This document shows, in pieces, positions 1-11,800 of a DNA stretch of 64,000 nt. The stretch spans positions 4,163,151 through 4,227,150 of the forward strand of contig CM068593.1 of the NCBI GenBank assembly GCA_035048485.1, in the 5' to 3' direction. Under the pieces are notes generated by a model. That model was not told where the DNA came from. It saw nothing but the letters and a program-made list of their open reading frames with translations, and ran no database searches. The position numbers and the translations under genes were made by a program. The first letter of the stretch is position 1. Each line of letters opens with the position of its first letter. Source of the stretch: Pteria penguin. Its lineage: Eukaryota; Mollusca; Bivalvia; Pterioida; Pteriidae.

Positions 1-830
1 GAACATACACATATTATTGAAATGATTAAAAAATAAAAGTTAAATCTTAATTGACATAAAGTTCCTGTACAACTCAGATTAAGTTTTGAATATTAGTTTC
101 CATTAAGTTTTCGCCTTGCAGAAACCTGTAGAAGTGTTTGTGAGAAGTTTCAATTATGCAAGTTTCCGCAGGTTTCCGTTGCAAAAACCTTCCGGAAACT
201 TGATGTCCAAGTGTACTCTTAGCATTTTTAAGAAGACCATACACATATTATTGAACTGATTGAAAAAAAAGTTGAATCTTGATATAAATTTTCTGTAGAA
301 ATCAGGTTGTTAAGTTTTGAATATAAGTTTCCATTAAGTTTTCGCCTTGCGGAAACCTGCGGAAACTTTAAGCCAAAAGTTTCCACCAAGTTTCCGCAAA
401 ACTGAAACCTGCGGAAACTTCACATGCAAGTTTCTGCAGGTTTCCATTGCAGAAACCTTCCGGAAACTTGATGTCCCAGTTTCCGCAAGGTTTCCGGAAT
501 TGTGGAAACTTTTTTTTTTGCAGTGTGAGGTTTCCGCAAGGTTTCGCTGGTGGAAACTTGCTGAAACTCGAGTTTCCGCAGCGGAAACTTGCAGGAAATG
601 TCCCAGTTACTGCAGGTTTCCGCTGCGTAAACTGGCGGAAACCTGCAGTAACTTGGACATTTTTGTGAGAATTTGCTGCGTAAACTGGTGGAAACCTGCG
701 GAAACTGGGACATTTTTGTGAGGATTTGCTGCGTAAACTGGCGGAAACCTGTGGAAACTGGGACATTTTTAGTAGTGCTTAAACTGACAGTAACTTGGAC
801 ATTTATTGTGGGTTTTGCTGCAAAAACTGT
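1..830. repeat. CGGAAAC/GTTTCCG lattice repeat, copy 1
   Basis: This stretch is built from TTTCCGC and GCGGAAA words recurring about every 20 bases in both orientations, so almost any part can pair with another. Positions 1-235 and 236-480 are a diverged tandem duplication: both have CATACACATATTATTGAA, then TTAAGTTTTGAAT, then CTTCCGGAAACTTGATGTCC. From about 640 a roughly 60-bp minisatellite with GGGACATTTTTGTGAGGATT follows. A T-run ending in TTTGCAGTG at 513-526 matches the right end of the second copy at 30735-30748, which suggests a transposon terminus (CACTGCAAAA on the other strand). Open frames on both strands come from the absence of stop codons in the motif and are not genes. Family not recognised. 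Confidence 0.75.
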
Positions 831-2205
831 TTTTAAGGTTCTCACTACATAAAATTGGATTTTTTTAGAGGTCATTGTTGTAGAAACTGTGAGATTTGCC
901 ACAGAAAGATATTTTTTCTCCACAAAAAAGAATTTTGCAGAAAATAAGTGCTACCCAGGTCAATTTGTTCAAATACACCTTGCAGTCTGTGCAACATATA
1001 TCATACTGAAACTGGGTAAGAAAAGTCTCAATTTCAAAATCAGATAGTTACTTCAAAGTGGCATTGGTTTTCTTATCATAGTTCTCAAAGAAGAAAACCT
1101 CTTACAATTAAAAGCTTTTTTAAGTAGTAACCACCATATACTCATTCATGGAACCACTTTGTTTTCCTTTGTTAAAGAAACTTTCTTCAAAATGAATACA
1201 TTATTTACAGCTATACTAAACACAACTCCTTATAAAATCATAAAATTTAATAATAGCATAACAAAACTCATCATGCAAAACAAAATTCTTTTAAAGAATA
1301 GAACTACATGTATATTCTTAAAATTGTAAATAAATATATAAATCTTATAAATTCTTACATAGGGAAGTTGCTGTGTAAAGAACAAAATTAAATAGATTAA
1401 TTACATACTCTTTTCACAGAATGTTGGACATTTGGTTTTTATCAACAATATTAAATTCTAAGTTACATTACAAAATATTTATACTGTCACCATGGATTCT
1501 ACTAAGCCGAAAACTAAACAATTTTAATCTAACTTCATGTGATCAAAAGGCGGAACATTTGTAAAAAAAAGTATATTTATCCATTATATATATACACACA
1601 CACACACAATGCAAGAATTATTCTATACTATTATAGTAAACATAAAAGTTTGTACAAATGTTTTCAGTCCTCCCTCTTATTTTAAGTTTTAGTAAATAGA
1701 AGAAAAAGTATCCCATAATAAAATATTGTTAAAGCTATAAATTGTGTGTCCCTTATGATTTTTAAAAAATTATTTCCACATTTATATATACACAAGCAAA
1801 ATTAAAACAGCTATAGAAATAAATGTACCATAGTCATATGTAACAATATATTGGTCCAACAAGCAACTATAGCTACTTTATAACGGTAAATTACTTTTAA
1901 AACAAAAAAATTAATCAAAATAACATGAAAATATGATTTTAATACACACAATCACCCACATTTAAACAATGGCCTAAAAAACATCTATCACAATAAATTA
2001 CTATGATAAGTACTACATATCGAATTATGATAAACAATCAATAATCTAACTCCAAAGGACCATGAAATAGTAAGATTTATGCAAATTTTTGAGCTAGGAA
2101 TTTATGTAAATATAAGACATTAAAATATGAACTTAAAAATATTCGGAATTAACAGGAGATTTGTGTCCTATAAATCAGATTAAAAATACATCTATATCAT
2201 AAAAT
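831..2205. other. AT-rich non-coding stretch
   Basis: No coding exon is visible. The stretch contains a short (TA)n(CA)n microsatellite at about 1586-1608 and is otherwise unstructured AT-rich sequence. It lies downstream of the last exon of the minus-strand gene, so its right end probably includes that gene's 3' UTR. Confidence 0.5.
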
Positions 2206-2497
2206 TTAATCCAAATTTGCGCGTTTCGATATTGTCCTGGAAGGGGCACCAAGTGGGGGTGGTACATCGCAAGCATCCCCAATAACTGGTAAGAAAAGCT
2301 GTCTCTTTGCCTTCTCAGTTAATGACTGTTTGTACGTCTCATCCAGACTCTGCTTTCTTTTGCGTAATTTTGTGGATTCCCACGAGAAAGGACACTTCAC
2401 CCTTTCACCACTGACATCTTTTTCCGGGGACGTGAAGTCTTTCTTCAGAACTTCTTTCATTCTTTCTTTTTCTTCTTCACTCCAGTTTGTTAGGTTT
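2206..2497 (-). CDS. Terminal exon of an uncharacterised minus-strand gene
   Basis: The minus strand shows an acceptor (TTATTGTAG) just above 2497 and an open frame to TAA at 2208-2206, adding about 97 residues. The peptide starts NLTNWSEEEKERMKEVL, has SPEKD, an aromatic PFSW core, a basic KLRKRKQSLDE helix and a C-terminal proline-rich segment. From memory, this layout (EEEK..M..VL, then S.E, then a W-S-KL block) resembles a large family of uncharacterised invertebrate proteins of unknown function, many in repeat-rich DNA. The frame needs two bases from the previous exon. That is met if exon 3 ends at the AT|GTCTAA donor, giving a 582-nt CDS (193 aa). The stronger-looking GTATGT donor 4 bases earlier would run into a stop. 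Confidence 0.6.
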
Positions 2498-3239
2498 CTA
2501 CAATAAATTTTAAATATGTAAACTCTAGCTTATATTGCCATTTTAAAAACAATGTGGACATCAATGTAATATAAGTGAGCTCCTTTCTTGTTTTTTCATA
2601 CTACTTTCAAGACAATGTACCAATATTACAGCCTTGTTTAAAATTACAACCTATGTAAAAGCAACTTCTGATCTACATGTACATGCCTGGATTCTAACAA
2701 ATGCCTCAGACAAGCAGAATCAATATATTATACAATTTCCATATTGAAACTGCTTGTACTCTTTAGGGTTCTTTGGAAAATCAATAATAGTGGGGGCATA
2801 ATGTTTTCATGAGTAAAGTTTCTGAAACATGCATACTGTCACCTGAAGCAATGATATTCTGATGTGAATGTCAAATTATAAACAGGGTCTGTTGGGTTAT
2901 AGGAAACACAATAATTTTCTTTTTAAGTTTATTCAAAAAGTCATGGTTACAGGTACCAACTATTGAACTTGTGACTTTGATCTTTACATTTAATCCACAT
3001 GTCTAACAATTCACCTCTGAATGAATATTTATCAACCATGAAAACCAGGGCTTTCATATTTCATGTGTCTTCCTTGGGGTCAAACATTGCTATCTTGGCT
3101 TCATGTTTGAGCGACATTAGATAAATTTTAGCTTTGGTCTTCACTTTTCAACAAAACAATTTGTCCCTGATCTTTTGGTTTGGGATATAAAAAACCAGAC
3201 ACAGTGTAACACATTTACATAATTTAGTCAAAATTAGAC
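2498..3239 (-). other. Intron 3 of the minus-strand gene (inferred)
   Basis: Between the two downstream exons I find no further exon with matching phase. The stretch is AT-rich with no recognisable repeat. A small extra exon cannot be excluded because the phase of the flanking exons depends on the choice of donor. Confidence 0.4.
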
Positions 3240-3345
3240 ATACATCTCTTATTCAATTTAGCATGATGTCTGTGCTTCTCCATCTTGCCAGCCAATCTCC
3301 TATTCTTTTCATCCCGCAGATTTCTCCACATACGCTTAAAAGCTT
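3240..3345 (-). CDS. Exon 3 of the uncharacterised minus-strand gene
   Basis: The acceptor TATTTAACAG lies just above 3345. The exon starts in phase 1, and the single G left from exon 2 completes a Glu codon, giving EAFKRMWRNLRDEKNRRLAG and onward. The peptide is basic and probably helical, with a Trp-Arg-Asn-Leu core that recalls Myb/SANT-like or other DNA-binding modules, but I cannot assign it. The exon end is uncertain: AT|GTCTAA at 3240 keeps the frame open into exon 4, whereas the better consensus donor T|GTATGT at 3244 does not. If unspliced, the frame stops at 3226-3224, giving an alternative short isoform. Confidence 0.6.
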
Positions 3346-6300
3346 CTGTTAAATAGAAAAAAATATTACAATATTCAGTCATGTATTGAAAGAAAAAAGA
3401 AAAAAAGTTTTTCTGACAGGCCAACATCCCTCTTGAACGGGTCATAATTATGCGAAAATTGTATGAATGGAAGTATCTTCCTTCATTAAGTCCTCATATA
3501 ATGTCAACATTTGCACAAAAAAAAAATATAGCAAAGACAAGAATTCTAGTTAATGTGTACATGTACACCCTAGGCCAGTAGACATAACCCAAGTTCCAGG
3601 TCCTGATCCACCCTCAGGCTCCTGGACAACTATTTTGTGAAATATTATCGATCCACAATGTAGAGCAAAGAAGTTCTGGTCCAGACAAGAAAGTTGACTA
3701 AGTGTATACTGTGACATAAATCCTATAGATGTGACTGTGAACCAAGGTCATGACACACAATTATGCAAAATATTATCTGTCCTACTGTTGCCGGTTTGTT
3801 TATATGTTGTTTGAATCATCCACATGTATGATTCTGCTACTAAGATGCAAATGTGGGTATGATTTAGACTACTTGTAAACAAATCGCCAAATTTGACTCA
3901 CGTTGGGAAGCAATGTGTGGAGCCTTCAGACAAGAGATTGCTGTGTGTGTTTGTGTGTGTGGTATAAAGTTATTATTATCAATCGTTATCAATGTTTATG
4001 TATGGTAGATATTTGCTTAATTTGATGTCAAATGTATGGAATCGTGCTGACCATTCTGTTTATCAAATTTACGAGTGTAAGGAACTGTGGCCTTATATTT
4101 CATACAGGAATACAACTTGCTGCTTTCAAAGATGTTGTATGAAGAAGTTAAAGCCCTGACAATAGTTTTGGAGATGTGCACACTGTGACCTTGACCTTGA
4201 CATCAAAATGAAGAGTGACTGTAATTAATATGTCGTCTCTGAATATCTTATTACCGAATTGGTATACATAGCCAGTCACTATTGCTTAGAAGCTTCACTA
4301 ATACAAAAACTACCCATTTAATGCCATACTTAATATTATTTAATCAATTTTCTCAATTTGACACCAAATATTTTGGATCTACTCCCTACATTTCCTGTGA
4401 TAATTTAGAACACTGTTGAGTATATTTCAGAATATCTTTTATCATTTGATACAACAATAGTAGTTGTAACAAGAGGAGCAAAAAACTCACAAAGTGTATT
4501 CATACTATCAGATGTGCCGGTTTTTACGATCAAAGGACTGAACAAGATAACTGATTATAAAACATGACTTTTTAGTATTTCTAGGATCAATAGAATATTT
4601 ACTATCTGTAAGTCAATAAATGTGAATGAACATTAACTGTTATAAATTATTACTATTACTTACGTACTTTGAACTGAGACAATCACTTGGGCCAGCAATT
4701 ATTTACAAAGATCGTCATATAAAGCAGTCACAAAAGTAACAAAAAGAATAAAGGGGACAGATACACTTTATATTTTCCATAAATGTTTCCAGCAATTTCC
4801 ATTAAGATTTTGACTTTGAATTATTCAAACATCAATCACATTTCCTACATGTAGAAGATCCATGAATTTATTTGTGAAGGAAAATTGGGTGGATGGGGGA
4901 GGCTGAGAGAACTTTTTGTTTTGTTAGTATCAAATTGTTTTCTTCATTTTCATCAAAATATTGGTCAGGTTAATCTAGAATTTATTTCAACCTAGAAATT
5001 ACAACTGCACATCAAGGACTTATAAACCTGTCTATAAGTCTTTCGGCACATGCATACTTCTAGATCCCACATTACATTTTCTTTGATAACACCATCTTTT
5101 CAGCTAAAATAATGGCATGTCATTCAAATATTTAAGTTAACATGTAAAAAATAATGATACGTGTAAAGACTGTCTAAGGTACAATTATAAAACTTGCATT
5201 ATTTCATTTTGCCAGTTATAGACAGTAGAAGCAGCGCTGCTCTTGGAGAAGTTTAGATTAATTTACAAGAACATGAAACAGTATAACTTTACAAATTGGG
5301 AATTAATGCAATAGTCAAAAGCATTTAATGATTTCAATAATGTAATTGTAACAGATATTAAGTTATAGTTCGTACAACTGTAAAAAGGAATTTATTCTGA
5401 AGACAAGCTGGAAATAAATTTTCAACAAAAACAATGTTAAGTGTTGTGAATTACATCAAATTATCAATATCAAGAGGAATTATATTTTACATTAAAGTTA
5501 ATGTTAAAAATTGGGTGACAAAAGTCACTAAATTATGTCTTTTTTTGACCAAATACCACATTAAAAAGTGTCCTTTTGATGGAAAAATCTGTGTGCTCTG
5601 TTTGAATCCTAGATTTAACACTATATATAGCACTAAGAAATTATGGTCCAAACAAGGTTGATGGACAGACAGACAGGGTGATTCCTATATATCCCCTGCT
5701 CTGGGTGTAAACTTTATTTGGTAAAAAAAAAAACTCAATCTATTTTAACAGACTACCACCACAACTATTGAGATACAAAATGAAAAATTAAATTAGATAT
5801 TCCATCTCACATTTTATACAACACCACTTCATTATCTACATGTATTACATCATGTATTAACTTGCTAGACCTTTGAACTTAAAATTCCAGACCAAACTAA
5901 TTTTTCTGTAATCTTTACATAAACACAATGTGTTATATTTGAGATGCAACTTATCAAAGATATTGATGTGCTTGTTTATTATAAAACATAAACATAAAAC
6001 ATGGTTGCACATGCCTGGTACACTGCTTTGTAATTATGTCCATGGCTACAGGCCCATCTGTAGTAATTTAGGATCTTCCTACATGACAAAGTACATTGTT
6101 ACACAGGGACTCTGTGTCATCAAAATGATACATAGGGAACCAAAAGATGATCAATAACCTTTAACATCAGAGCTGGGTAAAAATGTACCCAACTTTACAA
6201 TGAAATATAGGGATCAAATTTAATGTTCCTTTCTTACACCAAACTGCACAAAAATGAGTATATAGAGGGTGGTGCAACTTCTTTTTAAAATTCTGCAATA

Positions 6301-6423
6301 TTTATGTTGCCTAGGTTCATGCTGATCATTGCTAATTTTGAAAGATCAGCATGTAGTTTTAAGAATTAAGAGGTGAGGACTAACAAACAGTCTAGTAATT
6401 GATCTCTTTACATCCACACATAC
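3346..6423 (-). other. Intron 2 of the minus-strand gene, with dispersed repeats
   Basis: No exon is visible. A GT-rich microsatellite lies at about 3940-3961. A molluscan-type dispersed repeat with GACCTTGACCTTGACATC lies near 4188-4206, and a GGACAGACAGACAGGGTG repeat tail at about 5662-5680. The short open frames here (for example 5434-5661 and 5930-6157) have no coding signature. Confidence 0.45.
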
Positions 6424-6496
6424 CTGCAATACTTGGACAGCTCCAGTTTTGATCATTGATCTTTGTTTCATTTACCACCATTTCAACATCATTGTC
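6424..6496 (-). CDS. Exon 2 of the uncharacterised minus-strand gene
   Basis: This 73-nt exon is too short for ordinary frame scanning. On the minus strand it has a clean acceptor (GATTTTAG) and donor (GCAG|GTATGTGTG). It reads DNDVEMVVNETKINDQNWSC and then PSIA, with one base left over. It enters in phase 0, matching exon 1 (GTACAG end), and leaves in phase 1, matching exon 3. Conservation of phase on both sides is the main reason to believe the gene model. The LTR retrotransposon begins only 186 bases upstream in the gene's direction, so the element sits inside intron 1 and not in coding sequence. Confidence 0.65.
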
Positions 6497-6677
6497 CTAA
6501 AATCTACAACATGCATAGATGTATATATAAAAACATGTTACAACAATTCAAATGTTAAAGTAACTATAAACAGAGAATAAAGATTCAGTGATATGTCTTT
6601 TTTCATCATAATCCACCTCTGCATGTAGTGCAACTGACATATATAATTTTCCCATGTGGTGTGACACTACTACAAGT

Positions 6678-6681
6678 AGAG
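6678..6681. repeat. 4-bp target-site duplication, left (AGAG)
   Basis: AGAG precedes the 5' LTR and the same four bases follow the 3' LTR at 14595-14598. This marks the insertion as a clean integrase-mediated event and fixes both ends of the element. Confidence 0.8.
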
Positions 6682-7399
6682 TGTAAGGTAGCGGCATACC
6701 ACGCTACTTACGAATTGGTTTTAAGAAACATCACCAATGGATCCACCAAGGAACATTATATCTTGGACGATTTTTCCTGTGAATGATTCAATTACAGACA
6801 CTAAAGTTCACGCTTGTTTATCTTAAAGACTTGTAATTATCATAATTGAATTGGTCAGTTAATGGCTAGTCTATCTTGTTTGTTTATCTTAAAGTCTTAG
6901 GAATCTGTGAACTAATGGCTTCGTGGGGTACGTGGTAAATTAGTATAATTAAAATATTAATTATTGGACTGGTCAATTTTACGGTTAATCTATTTTCCTT
7001 GTGGAATCATAATTAGACTGGTCAATTTACGGTTAATCTATTTTCCTTGTGGAAATGGATAGTGTTTAAATATATAAAGTAGTTGGGGAGTTTAAATAGG
7101 TTAGACCTCGGAAATACTTGATAGAGTTCAGACCTCGGAAATACTTAATAGATTTCAGATCTATTTGATTCAGAAAGAACTTGAAAGAACTATATTGTGA
7201 AATATAACATTGTGATCATCGTAACTGCCGGGTCTCCCCCTTTTCCACGTCGCACGAAGCCAACTTGCTATCTTGTACATTGCTGTAGAGATTTTATTAA
7301 AAGTATTAACTTTCTTACTGACTTATAATTTTGTCGCATAACACAACGCACCTTGAGGAATCAAACTCACACCACCCCAACGCAAAGTACTACCCTACA
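6682..7399 (+). repeat. 5' LTR (718 bp)
   Basis: Starts TGTAAGGTAGCGG and ends ACTACCCTACA. A TATATAAAG box at 7071-7079 is the likely core promoter. An ATTAAA at about 7298 could serve as a polyadenylation signal. The U3 part contains two internal tandem duplications: about 50 bp with GACTGGTCAATT...CCTTGTGGAA (about 6967-7053), and about 27 bp with GACCTCGGAAATACTT (about 7105-7155). Both are also in the 3' LTR, so they pre-date this insertion. Confidence 0.93.
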
Positions 7400-7412
7400 C
7401 GTGTTGGTGATT

Positions 7413-7430
7413 TGGTGCCGTGACCTGGAT
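7413..7430 (+). other. Primer-binding site candidate
   Basis: TGGTGCCGTGACC begins 13 bases after the 5' LTR. It has the TGG start expected for pairing with a tRNA 3' CCA end. I cannot name the tRNA with certainty. Confidence 0.6.
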
Positions 7431-7489
7431 TTGGATTTTAACCATCATTCTCTGTCGGTAAGTCTGATTTTTACTTTTCTGAAATCGTC

Positions 7490-8386
7490 ATGGCTGAAAA
7501 TATTGATGTACCTTTACTTTTTCAAGGGTTAGGTAGGCAAGTTGATAGATTAAGTGGGATTTTAACAAAACAAGGGGTAAAATTAGATGTCCCATCTTTT
7601 GACGGAACAAAACCAGATCAATTTGATAGATGGATTAAGAGTATTGAGAAATGTGCTAAATTAAATGGTTTAACAGAAGATGAGACAAAAGAAATTGCTT
7701 ACAGAACGAGTAACGATGCCGTTAGCGACTTCATTGAACGATTATACGATGATCACCCCGGATTTAATTGGAATCAAGTTAAGGCAGAGTGATCAATAAG
7801 GTTCGCGCTCGTAACGGATCGACAGCACGCGCTGTCCTTACTACAAAGAGTAAAGCAAAAACGAGATGAAGAAGTATCGCTGTACGCGCATAGATTGTCA
7901 AAATTAGCAGACCAAGCTTTTGATAATTTAAATACAGCAGAAGTTCAGAAACAGTTAGTGAATTTCTTTATAGATGGGTTGGCTTACGATTACTTGAAGA
8001 TCAAAGTAATGCGGGAAAATCCCGAGAATTTTCAGAGAGCAATCTCTATTGCTATAACTGAATTATCATTTCGGAAACGTGTTAGTCTTAGGACAGGTAG
8101 CTCCACCTATAGTTCACACAATTTTCTGCATGAGAATGGTGAGACGCCGATGGAAGTTGACCATTATAGGCCCCGTAAGCGATGTGCTATTTGTAATCGA
8201 ACTAACCACACTACAAATCGTTGTCGCTTAAAACAAATTAATGATGTACAAAAGACAAATGAAGTACAAAATTCCCAGGCTCGGCGTGGTAAACATGCAG
8301 ACATGAAATGTTTTCATTGTGGAAAGAAAGGTCACATTCGTAGGAATTGTTGGTCTCTAAAGAAGTCTACGAATCAGGAAAACTAG
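7490..8386 (+). pseudogene. gag: gag of the LTR retrotransposon, interrupted by one stop
   Basis: Gag assembles the particle that packages element RNA. The frame opens at ATG 7490 (MAENIDVPLLFQ) and reads through a capsid-like region to 8386, except for an in-frame TGA at 7790-7792; the reading frame is the same before and after it. Near the C-terminus are two CX2CX4HX4C zinc knuckles, CAICNRTNHTTNRC and CFHCGKKGHIRRNC, which bind nucleic acid. Intact length would be about 298 residues. The stop could be a point mutation or an assembly error. Programmed readthrough is less likely because it would split capsid. The end overlaps the protease frame by 40 nt in the -1 frame, the usual arrangement for frameshift expression. 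Confidence 0.88.
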
Positions 8387-8799
8387 TAGGCTCCCGCCGA
8401 AACAGGACCGTCGCCGGGAGTTTTAAACGAACAGTCAGAAATAAAAGAAAATTCAAAAATAAAATTAAGAATAAAACAGGAAATTATCCGTCTTACAAAA
8501 TAAATTTAGCTGGTAGTCCAAATTCGTCCCTTTTGAAAATTGGTAAAAAGAAATTTAGAGCATTAGTTGACAGTGGCGCCGAAGTTAGTTTGTTACACAG
8601 ACGAATTTATCAATCTTTAAATAGACCCCCAAATTTGATAAAGAAGTTTATTAGTCTCCAATCTGTGAATGGCGGAAAATTAGAAATAGACGGTTATGTG
8701 GAATTAGAAATTAAATTAGGAGGGACTACAGTAAATCAACCATTTTATGTAATAGCAGATATGAATAGAAACATTATTTTAGGCTTTATTATGACTTAG
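8387..8799 (+). CDS. pro: Retropepsin-type aspartic protease of the LTR element
   Basis: The frame is open from 8347 and overlaps the end of gag in the -1 frame, so it is probably made as a Gag-Pro fusion by ribosomal frameshifting. No textbook slippery heptamer is present; GGAAAAC lies immediately before the gag stop. The catalytic motif VDSGAEVS is encoded around 8563-8586, followed by beta-strand-like segments and a C-terminal NIILG, the conserved second signature of retropepsins. The frame then ends after FIMT, where relatives continue into RT in frame. This points to a small deletion or frameshift near 8785-8800. Confidence 0.82.
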
Positions 8800-8804
8800 G
8801 ATAT

Positions 8805-11800
8805 TTGAAAATAGGAAGGTCCTATGTACCGCTTGAAGAAGATTGTCACATAAACGCCCTAGTAAGATTACAGAGAGGTGTAAAAGTGAAACCAAACACT
8901 ATGAACATTGTTCCGGCACGGATAAAAACTCCGTTGAATCACACTGAATTTGTTGAAATAAGTGCCGTAGAAAAAGGGTATGTGGATTCTGAACCTGGTC
9001 TTGAAATTAATAATGCAATAGTAAAATCAAATAAAATAGTGCCCATTGCTTTAAGTAACCATACAAACAAAACTATTTATTTAAAACGTGGTTGCATCAT
9101 AGGAAAGGTAACTAATCTCACGATAGATGAAAAAGAGACACCCGCTACAGATAAAACAAAAACGATCAATGAAGTTTTGTCAAATAAAACGTCTCTAGAT
9201 TTAAAAGATTTAGATACCGAACCCAAACACTTGGAAAGTGTTAGGCAATTAGTTGTGAACAATCAAGATTTATTCGCAGCTAAAGATACAGAGGTAGGAC
9301 AAACGGAAACTGTGAAAATGACAATTGACACAGGTGACCATGAACCAATAAAACTTAGACCCTATAGAATTCCCTTACATCATAGGAAAACAGTAGACAA
9401 TGCGATTGATGAAATGTTAGATGCAAAAATTATTTCACGCTCTCAGTCACCTTGGAGTTTTCCCATTGTTTTAGTTGCAAAAAAGGATAAAACCACTAGA
9501 ATGTGCATAGATTTTCGGAAATTGAATCAAATTACTAAAACTACATCTTATCCCCTCCCGTTGATAGACGACATAATCGCACAATTAGGAAAAGCTAAAT
9601 ATTTCACCACTTTAGATTTGAAATCTGGTTATTGGCAAGTAGCCATGGACCCAAAAGACAAACACAAAACTGCTTTTGCTTGTCATAAAGGGTTGTTTGA
9701 ATTCAACAAAATGCCTTTTGGATTATGTAATGCCCCTGGCGTATTTCAACAATTAATGAGCATAGTTCTTGAAGGTTGTGAGGAATTCAGCACTGCTTAT
9801 ATTGATGACGTCATTATTTGGTCAGAATCTCATGAAGAACATCTAGCTCATATTCAACAGGTCTTTGACAGGCTAAGAAAACATGACCTAAAGTTGAAAT
9901 TAAAGAAATGTACTTTCTTTAAAGAAGAAACCACTTATTTGGGATTTGTAATTAACAAAGATGGAGTCAAGCCCGACCCACAAAAGGTAGAGGCGATTCG
10001 AACCTTGCCCTCTCCCAAAACGGTAAAAGAAATTCGTAGTTTCATAGGTATGTGCAGCTATTACAGGCGATTCATTCCTAATTTCTCAAAGATAGCTGAA
10101 CCACTGATCGCTTTAACTAAAAAATATGCAAGATTTCAGTGGTGTGAAAAATGTCAAAATGCTTTTGACTATTTCAAGCAAAGTCTCACAGTGGTTCCCC
10201 TTTTATCATATCCGGACTTAAACAAGCCCTATACGTTATATACGGACGCAAGCGACACTTGCATAGGTGCATGCTTGACGCAACCATGTGATGACATTGA
10301 CGATGCAATTCCGAACGTAATAAATGAAAAACCAATTTATTACCTAAGTCACAAACTTAGTGATACGCAAACACGTTGGTCTACCATAGAAAAAGAGGCG
10401 TATGCTATCCATTATGCGCTACAGAAGTTAGATCATTACCTTCACAATAGTAGTTTTGTCATAAAAACAGACCACAAGCCCCTTAAATATATTCTTGATG
10501 CCCCTATGGAAAATAAAAAGATTCAACTCTGGGCAATGAATATAATGGCTTATAATTGCAAAATTGAATACATAGCTGGTCGTGAGAACACATGTGCTGA
10601 TTTGTTATCACGGTGCCCTCAAGAATCTGTCAATATGTCGGACGAAAACGCTGGTGATATACCAGATATCCACCGAAACACACTAGAGGTCAATGCTTTG
10701 AACTCTAATAGATTCGAACCTAGAGACCATGCTAGTTGCAAGGTACAGAATGAAGAACTAAAACTACCGAATGTGAATGATCTGGAAGGTTTTAATATGC
10801 TTGAAGAACAGGAGAAGGATTCGGACATATTAAAACTTAAAAATCAGTTGAAAAATGGTGAAGCTTCGAATGTCAATCAAGCTCGTCATATGATGGTGAA
10901 AGATATATTGTATTATATCTCTGATATCAATGACAACCCCACCTTAAGACTGTATGTACCAAGTCATTTGAGAATGAATGTTATAAAACAGTACCATGAT
11001 GAGTTAGGTCATTTCGGTGTAGATCGCACCTTTTATAACATAAAAAGTAAATATTACTGGCCAAAACTCTATCAAGGTTTGTTAGAATATATTCAGTCTT
11101 GCGTAACGTGTCAGACTAGAAATTTGACAAAGATAAAACCTCCTCTTATGGAAACGGACATTCCACCATACCCCTGGGCTAAAGTTGGGTTGGATCTCTC
11201 AGGACCTTATCCCACTTCCTTATCTGGAAACAAATACATAATCGCATTTGTTGATTTGTATTCCGGGTACCCAGAAGCGTTTGCCGTAAAAGACAAGTCT
11301 GCAGATAACATCACGCATCTGCTCATTAATGAAATATTTCCCAGATACGGTTCACTATTGCAGTTGGTTACTGACAATGGTACAGAAAATGTAAACAAAG
11401 CTGTCAGAGAGACTTTGGAAGCTTTGAATATTCATCACGTGACAACATCGTATTACCATCCCCAAGGGAATGCTAAAGTCGAACGATTTCACCGAACCTT
11501 GCACGATGTTATGTCAAAATATCTGAAGGATGAACATTCAGTATGGGACGTATACTTGAATCAAACCTTAGCCGCTATAAGGTTTAACATCAGTGATTCG
11601 ACCAAGTTTTCTCCCTTTTTCCTACTTTATAATAGAGACGTGGTTTTTCTCTTAGACAATATTTTGAAACCTCGACGCAAATATTTCGGTGACGATCAAC
11701 ATCAAATTGCGTTACAAATACAGCACAAATCATTTTTAGAAGTGCATCGCAATTTAAAGAAAGCTAAAAAGGCTCAAGCTAAATATGCCGATAGAAACAG

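Noticed and set aside
347..923. Overlapping 124-167 codon frames on both strands
   Set aside because: They are products of the CGGAAAC tiling, which lacks stop codons in several frames; composition is low-complexity on both strands.
7790..7792. Programmed readthrough or recoding at the gag TGA
   Set aside because: The stop falls in the middle of the capsid-like region, not at the gag/pol border, and no structure is evident downstream. Mutation or error is simpler.
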